In this document: positions 10,600-19,900 of the stretch, one piece after another
How positions within the stretch are numbered: position 1 is the stretch's first letter
Layout of the letters: the number at the start of each line of letters is the position of its first letter
NCBI RefSeq assembly: GCF_029931775.1
Contig: NC_079321.1
Span: 9,392,501-9,456,500, forward strand
Reading direction: 5' to 3'
DNA from: Euleptes europaea
Lineage: Eukaryota > Chordata > Lepidosauria > Squamata > Sphaerodactylidae
Length of the DNA: 64,000 nt
Notes under the pieces: generated by a model
Database searches by the model: none
Told to the model about the DNA's origin: nothing
What the model saw: the letters and a program-made list of their open reading frames with translations, nothing else
Made by a program: the position numbers and the translations under genes

Positions 10600-10914
10600 G
10601 AAGATTTATTCTTCACTTTTGATCACAAAGGAACCCAAAACGACTTACAAAAATAGAACAAACACACTCAAAATACAATTGAAAAAAATATAAAACAGAT
10701 ACAATGGGAAAAAATGAGATTTAAAACAAACAAAAAATAACCACCTGTATCTTGGATCCAGTGGATGCCCTGTTAGTTTACTAATTGTACTCTTGAATCC
10801 ATTAGAGCTTGAAGTCTTGCCTGGTGCACAGAATTCTTGGTCTTGTAATTTTATCAGGACATTAAGTTGATTACTTTATGTACTTATTTACTCAAGAAAC
10901 ATAGATGTGGTGGA

Positions 10915-11118
10915 AAGTGCCGTCAAGTTGCAGCTGATTTATGGTAACCCAGTAGGGTTTTTATGGCAAGAGACATTCAGAAGTGTTTTGCCCTTGCCTG
11001 CCTCTGCGTTGTGACTCTGGACTTCCCTGATGGTTGCCCGTCCAAATATTAACCAGGGCCAACCTTACTTACTGTAGCTTCCAAGATCGGATGGGAACAG
11101 GCTATCCTGGGCCGCCTG
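10915..11118 (-). mobile_element. 5S-rRNA-derived SINE
   Basis: On the - strand it has a degenerate 5S rRNA-like part (aagctacagtaagtaaggtt in place of aagctaagcaggg) followed by the shared tail with 'ggcaaaacactt' and 'ttgacggcactttccac'. Confidence 0.65.
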
Positions 11119-11650
11119 CATTTGAATAACCACAAAAGAAGACTTTCTGAATTTGGGGGGGAAAGTGTTTTCTTTGCTTTAGTCAGTGCCCCCGCCATCT
11201 AATTTTAATAGGCTACATGTTGACATATTGTAATTTTAATATTGACATAATCTCGCCACTGTGGGTCGAGCGTATTGATGTCCAATGACTGTTCTAAATT
11301 GCATCGCAAATACTTTCTCATTCTCACACTACCGTCTAGAAGCAGTAGTTTGACTCAATAAATTCTAAGCACGTGCCATCCTAAGGAATATCACTGACTG
11401 CACTGACCCAAAAGCAGCACAATATGAAATGAAGTATTATTTGCTTCTGATGATTTGGGGGACCTGTTTTCTAATTCTCTAAAAACTGATGTGCATATTG
11501 AAATTTTGCCATGTAAGCAGTAATATTGCCATGTAAGCAGTATTATTGATATCAACAGCCATATCTTTATAATGATATCACCAAACGACAGAAAGATAGA
11601 GATATGTTTCATAAACCAATAGTTCAGTTTCATTCTTTTTGCTAATTTGA

Positions 11651-12220
11651 GATAGGGTTGCCAGATACCTCCTGGTAACCAATGAAGGTGGGTGAGGGGA
11701 CTTACTAGCTGCAAATGGAGGCCATCATCGACACATTGATGTCACTTCTGGAAGTTCCGCCATCACATCACCGACAACTACGGGGTGCTCTGGTATTTTG
11801 ACAAAACTCTACGGTAGATAGGGTTGCTTTGTGTACTAGCTGGAGATCTCTTGCTATTACAACTGATCTCCAGCCAATAGAAATCAGTTCCCCTGGAGAA
11901 AATGGCCACTTTGGCAATTGAACTCTATGGCATTGAAGTCCCTCCCCTCCCCAAAAACCTCCCACTGGTGGCAAAGAGGGACCTGGCAACCCTAAAATTG
12001 GTAGAAGCTGTTTTTACCATAGAATTTTGCCCATATACCAGATCGTCCCTGCTGTCCTCAGCAATGTGATGACATTACTTCTGTAAATGATGCTGACACA
12101 TCGGTGCTGGCCTCCATTTACAGCTAGTAAGGTCCCCCCACCAGCCATCTGATCTGCGCTGGGAGAAGGGAGCTTGGAGTGGGGAATCCCCCACCCCTAG
12201 CAGGGGGATGGCAACCCTAC
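11651..12220. mobile_element. second MITE-like family (agggttgccagata), interrupted
   Basis: It starts agggttgccagatacc and ends ggatggcaaccct, with a body that includes 'tgatgtcacttctgga' and 'ttgacaaaactctacggtag'. Related copies are at 14669-15052 and 27209-27480. A short hAT-type MITE (11819-11994) is inserted in it. Confidence 0.55.
11819..11994 (+). mobile_element. short hAT-type MITE nested in another MITE
   Basis: tagggttgct...ggcaacccta, with an internal deletion relative to other copies. The flanks (acggtaga / ttggtaga) are a possible decayed TSD. Confidence 0.75.
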
Positions 12221-12885
12221 TTTGAGGCCATATTGATATCTGCAGATAGAGGATCATATGTGGGGGGGAGAGCAGTTTCTAAAAAGAGAGGAAAATCCGC
12301 TGAGGAATCCCAGTTATGAATTTTTTTTAGCACACAGTAGACATGTATCTTACTTCTATCACCATGATAATCAACTGCCAGTCAGGCCTGCATGGATGAC
12401 AGTTATTCTGAGAGACAGTAATATTACCACCTGCTTAGTATATAAAGGTAGAGATCTAAAACAAAGTGTACAGTGCAAATGTCTAAACAAAGAAGGAAAG
12501 TCTAGACTTCGTTCTGGTCATTAGTAATGTTCAGGACCGTATTGCCATAAAATTCAGCTGGAACAAGTGATGGAGCATGGTTATTGTTTGGCTCTTGACA
12601 TTATGCATTTACTGACACGGTTCATTGTACCTTACTACCATTTTCCAGGATTATGATCTTCTGTCATGCCCTGCATAAAGCCTCAGCATAATTAAAGAGA
12701 AAGCAACGATGTCAGGATGTGCGAGTGAGCATTATATGGCTTATCACATAATCCATTGTGCATGGTATATTCGATAGTTCTCCAGCAATGGGAACTACAT
12801 GTCCAACCTGACATCATACATTTGCTAGTACTGTCCCAGAATATTAGAATTCTGGGGTGCCAAATGAAGAAGAAGAGTTGGGCCA

Positions 12886-13271
12886 TTTATGCAGGGTCGA
12901 TTTTGATGCTCGCTCAAAACTGCTTTTTAAAATCCGCCCTTTAAAATTACTATTCATGGTCCCGATGCAAGAGGAGAAATTAAAACAAATTCCACCCTCC
13001 CACTCGCCTGCTCCTTCGTTCCTTTGTTTGCATAGCCATTAGCAATGGTTGTTTGCATAGCTAAGTCGCGGCTGTGATTTTTCATGGTTCCTTCAGTAAA
13101 TGCTTCGATGCAAATACAAAAGGTCGCGTTAAAGGGGCTCTTAAGAAGTGCGAAGTAGGTATGCTCCGGCTTCGCCGTGACGGCTGGAATGACGGTTCAG
13201 CATGAAGAAATAAAAAAAATATGCGGGGCACTTCAGCCCGGAATGCACTGCTAATTACCAAGCATAAATGG
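12886..13271. repeat. terminal-inverted-repeat element (GGCCATTTATGC family)
   Basis: It begins ggccatttatgcaggg and ends with the inverse, gcataaatggcc. The interior is unlike other members of this family, as often seen for MITEs that share only their ends. Confidence 0.5.
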
Positions 13272-13612
13272 CCTTGTTTTTTATATGCTGATTTTCTCTA
13301 CTACTTAAGGAAGAATCAAACCGGCTTACAATCACCTTCCCTTCCCCTCCCCACAACAGACACACCCTGTGAGGTAGGTGGGGCTGAGAGAGCTCTAAGA
13401 GCTTACCTAGCCCAAGGTCACCCAGCTGGCTTCATGTGGAGGAGTGGGGAAACCAATGGTTCACCAGATTAGCTGGTTCACCAGATAAACCCGGTTCACC
13501 AGATTAGCCTCCGCCACTCATGTGGAAGAGTGGAGAATCAAACTCGGTTCTCCCGATTAGAGTCCACTGCTCCAAACCACTGCTCTTAACCACAACACCA
13601 CGCTGGCTCTTG
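13272..13612 (-). mobile_element. tRNA-derived SINE type 1
   Basis: Full-length copy on the - strand with an internal tandem duplication of the 'ggttcaccagatta' segment (about 13455-13510). Confidence 0.8.
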
Positions 13613-13617
13613 ATGAG

Positions 13618-13982
13618 CAGTAGGTTCAGGACAAACAAAAATGAATAATTCTTTACTCAACAAGTAATTAAATTGTGGAATTCACTGCCAGTGGACATAG
13701 TGATGGCCATGATCATAGACAGCTTTAAACAGGGGTTAGACAGATTTATGGAGGATTAATCCGTCCATCAATGGCTAATAGCTGTGATGAGTAAAGGGAT
13801 CCTCTATACTCGGAGGCAGCAAACCTCCAAATACCAGGGCTAAAAGGCAGCATCAAGGGAAGCCCTTGGCAACTATACCCTGTTTGATTGGCTCTCCAGG
13901 GCAAGAGGTTGGCCACTGTGTGAAACATCTAACTAAAGTAAATAGACCATTGTTCTGATTCAGAACAGTGCTTCTTACGTTC
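13618..13982 (+). mobile_element. CR1/L2-like LINE 3' end
   Basis: Contains a degenerate 'attgtggaattcactgccag' to 'gcaagaggttggccactgtg' stretch, equivalent to the 3' ends at 35426-35790 and 60625-61030. Confidence 0.55.
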
Positions 13983-14161
13983 TGCTAAAAGTTAATATCA
14001 TCCAATCTTCCATGGCAAACACTACAAGGATCTAAATCATTCAGCAAGTCCAGCGAAGCAAAGCTAAGAATTTCTAGATACTGCAATGAGGCATTAGTAA
14101 TCCTGCTGAACCCAGTCAAAAACCTGTGAGTCATCATTGGAAATATTTTCTGTTTCATTCC

Positions 14162-14587
14162 TAGGGTTGCCAGGTCCCTCGTTGCAACCGGTGGGAGGTT
14201 TTTGGGGCGGAGCTAGGATTCTCAACCTCCAGGTACTAGCTGGAAATCTCCTGCTATTACAACTGATCTCCAGCCGATAGAGATCAGTTCCCCTGGAGAA
14301 AGTGGCCGCTTTGGCCACTGAACTCTATGGCATTGAAGTCCCTCCCCTCCCCAAACCCTGCCCTCCTCAGGCTCTGCCCCAAAAACCTCCCACCGGTGGT
14401 GAAGAGGGACCTGGCAATCCTAGGTGGAGCCTGAGGAGGGTGGGGTTTGGGGAGGGGAGGGACTTCAATGCCATAGAGTCCAATTGCCAAAGTGGCCTTT
14501 TTCTCCAGGTGAACTGATCTCTATCGGCTGGAGATCAGCTGTAATAACTGGAGATATCCAGCTACTACCTGGAGGTTGGCAACCCTA
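14162..14587 (-). mobile_element. short hAT-type MITE, host of a nested copy
   Basis: Reverse copy tagggttgcc...ggcaacccta. The 8-mer ttcattcc is duplicated exactly on both sides (14154-14161 and 14588-14595). It is split by another copy of the same family. Confidence 0.9.
14214..14422 (+). mobile_element. short hAT-type MITE inserted into its own family
   Basis: Forward copy taggattctc...ggcaatccta, bracketed by ggcggagc (14206-14213) and ggtggagc (14423-14430), a one-mismatch 8-bp TSD within the older copy. Confidence 0.9.
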
Positions 14588-14668
14588 TTCATTCCCTGTT
14601 ATGGGAGTTGATGTCCCCCAAGATTCGGCCCTGTATGAAATGCCTGAGCTCCCAAAACTGTCCTGGCT

Positions 14669-15052
14669 ATGGTTGTCAAATACCCCCTGGCAACCGGCAT
14701 GGAGTGGGGGGGGGGGGGAACCTACAGGCAGTAAGCATAGTCCAAGGCCTCTTGTGTCCACAACCCACTGATGTCATTTCCGGATGGGACACTGTGGTAT
14801 TTGGGCAAAACTCTATGGTAGGAGCCGTTTTTAGAAGAGTTTTCCCAAACACCAGAGCATCCCTGTGGTCATTGATGATGCAATGATGTCACTTTTGGGG
14901 CATGCCGGAAATGTCACTGTGTTGCAGACACCAGAGACCTCAGAGTAGGTTTACTGCCCATAGGTTCCCCCGTTGGCTGGCTGAACAGTACCCGAGGCAG
15001 GGTGCCAACACTGGAAATCCCCCATTACCAGCGGGGTCTGGCAACCCTGTCT
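14669..15052. mobile_element. second MITE-like family, copy 2
   Basis: From ggttgtcaaatacccc to gtctggcaaccctg; shares 'gatgtcatttccgga' and 'gggcaaaactctatggtag' with 11651-12220. It contains a poly-G run at 14706-14719. Confidence 0.5.
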
Positions 15053-15059
15053 CCGGCTG

Positions 15060-15375
15060 TCTCCTCCCAGCTCATGATGTTGCTATCATGATGACCCATA
15101 CTTTTATTACCTGTAGAAAACACTGGTTGTGGGAGATAAATAACACAGTTTAAAAAATACTTAATGTTTATTTTAAAATCTGTAAACCACCACATTTGTA
15201 CTGGGAACTTGAGCTGGCTGTGAATTGGAAAACAAAATGTATTTGCAGGCAAAATTCAGAATTTTTTTTTTCAAGTGCTAGCTTGTGATGACGCAGAATT
15301 GTGTGAAGGCCGGGGAAGTTCTTTCCAAAGCAAGAAATGTTCCTGCTATATATACTCTGCTTCCAGTGCAGATTA
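15060..15375 (+). promoter_or_regulatory. CRISP-B promoter with TATA box
   Basis: TATATATA lies at 15347-15354, about 25-30 nt before the expected start of exon 1. The region aligns with the CRISP-C promoter (48050-48336), including 'agaaaac...gataaataac', 'tttggaaaacaaa...gt', 'tttccaaa..caggaa/caagaaatgttcctg' and the TATA itself. Conservation of this block between paralogues that otherwise differ by many insertions supports promoter function. Confidence 0.7.
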
Positions 15376-15430
15376 GCTTCAATTCCAGCTGCAGCTCCTC
15401 TGAAGACACAAAAGAACCACTCTTGAAAAG
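15376..15430 (+). other. CRISP: CRISP-B exon 1 (5' UTR, non-coding)
   Basis: The sequence is shared with CRISP-C (ttcaattccagctgcagctc, then cttgaaa) and ends at a donor, gaaaag|gtaata. The start is set only by distance from the TATA box. It joins the acceptor at 16875, two nucleotides before the ATG. Confidence 0.6.
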
Positions 15431-15627
15431 GTAATATAGAAAAACCTTCATTTTAAGCGACAGGAATCCTCTTGAATGAATCGGTTGTTCACTTCCCAAA
15501 CAGATGCCTACCGGTGGTTTCCAAACCAACATGGGTATGAACTTCTTGACTAAATCAGTGGTTTGATTATTCGGACCATCTGTACACACTTTCATAGGTG
15601 TGTTGGAGTAAAGGCAACTCAGCATGC

Positions 15628-16148
15628 CGCAAAGATGGTGAGGGGTCTGGAGACCAAGTCCTATGAGGAAAGGTTGAAGGAGCTGGGTATGTTTAGCCTG
15701 AAGAGAAGACTGAGAGGTGATATGATAACCATCTTCAAGTACTTGACAGGCTGTCACATAGAGGAGGGTGCCCAGTTGTTTTCTGTTGCCCCAGAAGGTC
15801 GGACCAGAACCAACGGGTTGAAATTCAATCAGAAGAGTTTCCGTGTAGACATTAGGAAGAATATTCTAACAGTTAGAGCGGTCCCTCAGTGGAACAGGCT
15901 TCCTCGGGAGGTGGTAAGCTCTCCTTCCCTAGAGATTTTTAAGCAGAGGCTGGATGGCCATCTGTCAGCAATGCTGGTTCTGTGACCTTAGGCAGATGAT
16001 GAGAGGGAGGGCATCTTGGCCATCTTCTGGGCATGTTGTGGGGGTCACTGGGGGTGTGGGGGGAGGGCAGTTGTAAATTTCCTGCATTGTGCAGGTGGTT
16101 GGACTAGATGACCCTCGTGGTCCCTTCCAACTCTATGATTCTATGATT
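15628..16148 (+). mobile_element. CR1 LINE, 5'-truncated
   Basis: Encodes the CR1 ORF2 tail (GDMITIFKYLTGCHIEEGAQ, then VPQWNRLPREVVSSPSLE) and ends in the CR1-specific 3' terminus of repeated attctatg units. It lies in intron 1 of CRISP-B. Confidence 0.85.
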
Positions 16149-16149
16149 G

Positions 16150-16874
16150 AACCTTGGGGATGGGGGGTCGCTATTTTGCTCTAGACAGAATGTGTGCATT
16201 ACCTTCTGTTTTATTTTTTTGAATAATATAATAATAATTGACACAAAAATACAGAAAAAGCAAAAAAAAACATAGCTGCAAAAAGGATATAAAATCGAAA
16301 AAACAGAAAAACAGCCAGATAAGATAAATAACACTGAGATTACTGCTACCCATAAAGTTGATCTCACATGCTTTAACCAAGATATTAGGCAACTACCATC
16401 TTTAGCGTCATTAATAAACCCAAATAAACCCTTAGTTTCTTAATATACTATAACCATAGTGTGTTATTAATTTATATCTATTATATAATCCTGAACTGTC
16501 TCTTACTTGAATTATCTTATTTGTAATATCTGACCATAATACAAAACAGATTATTTTACTTCATCTAAAATCTTATCTCTCAGGTTGCATCTTCCACCTC
16601 AGCCCATGCTTTGAGAGGAATATATATATATAATAGAATGGGTTGCCTCTCATAATGAATAGGTTGCCGATAAAGGCTTGTGTTGTGTTGCATGGGTTGC
16701 CAGCTGGGGAGCATCTTTCTAACTCCTCCTTCTCTGAGAGCCTGATCTCCACCACAAAGCTAATGTAAAAAACGGCATTGGGAGAAGCCGGGGAATGTGA
16801 CGTGAACCTTAGTACTCAAATGCCCGAAGGAACTGAAGATCCTAAGCCTGTTTGCTGGTTGTTTTTCTCCCTAG
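16150..16874. other. rest of intron 1 of CRISP-B, AT-rich
   Basis: No gene or clear repeat is seen. The last 80 nt before exon 2 align with the DNA before CRISP-C exon 2 (gaactgaagatcctaa against gaagtgaagatcctaa). Confidence 0.5.
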
Positions 16875-16876
16875 AA

Positions 16877-16936
16877 ATGCTTCTTTTGACTGTAGTCCTG
16901 CTCTCAGCTGCTATTCTGAACCAGTCTCTGGGAGAG
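16877..16936 (+). CDS. CRISP: CRISP-B exon 2 (start codon, signal peptide)
   Basis: Acceptor ttctccctag at 16874, ATG two bases in, donor gtatgt. Twenty codons, phase 0. It matches the CRISP-C signal peptide exon and the AAVLQQSSG-type signal of venom CRISPs. Confidence 0.92.
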
Positions 16937-19900
16937 GTATGTGTCAAAGTCTGTACATGTCAGACCTATTCTTGCAATCTATGTGTGAGGGTCTCTGTCT
17001 TTGTGTCTCTGCTTTCCATCACCTGCGGTGTTATCAGTGAACTCGTAAAAGCAGTTCACACCTTCTGGTCTCAGGCGCCAGGCCTGATGGCCCATGTATC
17101 TTCCCCCCCGCTGTTCTTCCTGCCAGTACTCCCTCAGGCCGGTGCGGCCTTGGAAGTGTGATAGCCGCACCAGACTTCCTGGGATCCGTCTGATGTTTTG
17201 TATTATGCCAAGCTTGTAACTTCCCATAACAATAAGTGTGAACCCCAGTGCCCCAGTGCCCTGGAGTCAATATATTCTGTAAACCCGTATAGCCCCTCAC
17301 TTGCAACTTTCTACCTGTGCCTGTCTCATCTCCTGAAGGCTTCAATAAATCTATTGTTTCTGTATCAACGTCTGAGCAACTGATTTGGAGAAGCAAACTC
17401 AGAGAGGGGGATCTCTCACATTAAGTTGCAAGTCTTTGCCTCTCGGACTGCAGCTGTACCGCTTTGGACAGAATGTCAGCCGACGAGGACACCACCCCTA
17501 ACCCCGATGCCCCCAAGGAACCGGACGAGCCGGAGAAGCCGGACCCGAAGGAGGAGGGAGCCAAGCCAAAGAAACCGAAGGGTCGCGCCCCCGACCAAGA
17601 TCGGGACGAACGTCCCCGGGGGCTTACTTATTGGCTGGACTCTCCCAAGGGCTGGTCGCTCTCGCGGACTGCGGCGAAGGATCGCCGGTTGGCCTTCCCC
17701 AGCACGGGACTCGAAGGGGACCCGGCCCGCAAAGAGGCCCTCATGGAGGAAGAACGAAAGCAGTGGCAGGAAGACCGCCGGGCTATGCAGGAGCAGATGG
17801 AGATCATGCAACGCGTAATGGGTGAGATGGCCACGACCCTAGATGCGCTGAAGTTGCAACCTCCAGCCGGTGCTCCCCCAGACGGGGCGCCGGTAGTTCC
17901 GCCCGCAACCCCTGCCCCCCCGGCCCGTCGGGACCTGAAAGTCACGTATGACGGGTCGGGAGACCAGTTGACCTTTTTTATGGTCCAAGTGGACATTTTT
18001 ATGCGGGAACAAGGCCGAACCTTCGTTTCTGAGGAGTCCCGGGTGCAGTACGTGGCTTCCTTACTGCAAGGGGAGGCGGCTGCCTGGATGGTGTTGCAGT
18101 ATGAACTCCGCTCGCCGGTGCTGCGAACCCTGGACGAGTTCATGGTAGCACTCCGAAACCGTTTTGAGGACCCGACTCTGGGTGAGCGGGCTAAAGCCTC
18201 CCTGATGCAACTGCGCCAAGGGACTAAGTCGGTGGCGCAGTATGCAAGTGAGTTCCAGTCACTGGCTAGCCGAATTCTGGACTGGAGTGAAGCTACCTTG
18301 GTACAATGTTTCAGGGAGGGTCTCAACCCAGACCTCCAACATTGGGCTTTCATGCAAGGGAACCCCCCGGATGTGGAAGGTTGGGTTCGCCATGCTGCTG
18401 ACATCGAGAATCGCAAACAACTCCTGAACTTGTCCAAGCAACGGCTTGGGCGAGACCCCAGGCCCCGAGGTGACCGTGGCCGGGAACTCCGGCAAGGGGG
18501 TGGCGGGGGTCTCTCGGCCGCGGAACGCCGCAAGCGGTTCGAGGCCGGCGTCTGCCTGATCTGCGGGGGAAAGGGTCACTTTGCATCGCAATGCCCCTCT
18601 CGCTCAGGCCGTCCGACCCCCCCCCGCCAAACCCAGGCCGAGCCGACGAAACCGGCCGCCGACAGCCAGCCTCGCCGCAGAAGTGGACCACTGAGCCGGC
18701 GCTCCGGCGCACCCTCCGCTCTCCACGCGCGCCCCCAGGATGGGGCATCCGACTCTACGGTCCCATCGGGGTCCCGGATTACAAATACCGTCTTTGATTC
18801 GGACGGCTCCCCGGAAACCACCACCCCGTCCCCCTCTTCCAGCGAGGAGGAAGAGTGGGAACAGCCGGCAAAAAACGCCGTCGGTCTGCTGTAGAGGGGG
18901 CTCCGCAGCAGACCGTCCCTATCGTTGTGCAAGGAGCTCCACCGATGGTAAGCGCCCAAGAGGACAATGTATTTGTGCGTGTTCATCTGTCCCTACCCAA
19001 AGGGGGTCCCCCGTTAGAGGTCCCCGCGTTGGTCGACTCGGGGTGTGCCCGCACCATGATAAATGTGGAAACTGCCAAGAAGTTGGGTGTCCGGCGCAAG
19101 CGGCTTCCGGGACCCCTCCGTTTTTCCCAAATGGACGGGAGTGACTTTAAACGGGGCCCTGTGACCCACAGAACTGCAGCCGTGATTATGTCCGTGGGGG
19201 AACATTGGGAACGGTTGTATTTCACCATCGCCCCTATTGTAACCCCTGTGGTGTTAGGGATGAACTGGTTAAGGGGACACAATCCCTCCATTGATTGGGT
19301 TAAACGGGTGCTTTCCTTCCCCGAAAACCCCTGTGGGTTGCATGACAAGGAACGGGTACTCAGAACTCCAGCCGCCGCACTGGTAGGGTCCCCCGCCCCA
19401 GTCTCTCCTCAATTACCCTCTGAGTACTCGCAGTTTACTGATGTTTTCGATGTTAGAGAGTGCGACGAACTGCCTCCCCACAGAGAAACGGACTGTACCA
19501 TCGAGATTGTAGGGGAAGGCAAACTGTCTAAGGGAAAGGTTTACCCCATGAGCCCTAGTGAAAAGACTGTATTGCGAGACTATCTGGATGTCAATCTGGC
19601 GAGGGGTTTCATACGCCCCTCCAAGGCTCCTTACTCAGCCCCAGCTTTCTTTGTAAAGAAAAAGACGGGAGATTTAAGACTGTGTATTGACTTTCGCAGA
19701 CTGAACGCAGTCACCCAGTCTAATGCTTACCCCCTCCCTCTTATTCCTGACCTTCTAGCACAATTAAAGGAGGGCCGAATCTTCACCAAACTGGACTTGG
19801 TAGAAGCCTACCACCGCATTCGCATCAAAGAAGGAGACAAACCCAAAACGGCCTTTTCCAGTTGTTTTGGGATGTTTGAGTACCTGGTCATGCCGTTCGG

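Larger units (their letters stand above)
10760..12830. repeat. intergenic block shared with the CRISP-B/C spacer
   Basis: Between its inserted repeats this spacer aligns with 42800-44290. Examples are agtagtttgactcaataaat at 11345 and 43266, 'tcattgtacctt' near 12623 and 'tcattgtacttc' near 44070, and 'gaactacatgtccaa' at 12790 against 'gaactgcatgtccaa' at 44239. The order of matches is kept. This is the non-coding part of a tandem duplication. No gene is seen. Confidence 0.65.

Noticed and set aside
9974-10600. A 208-codon open frame on the + strand
   Set aside because: It is a chance fusion of two CR1-group LINE pieces and a tRNA-SINE head, with a few leading codons from the CRISP-A 3' UTR.
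15278-15757. 159-codon antisense open frame
   Set aside because: It spans the CRISP-B promoter, exon 1 and an antisense CR1 piece, so it is fortuitous.
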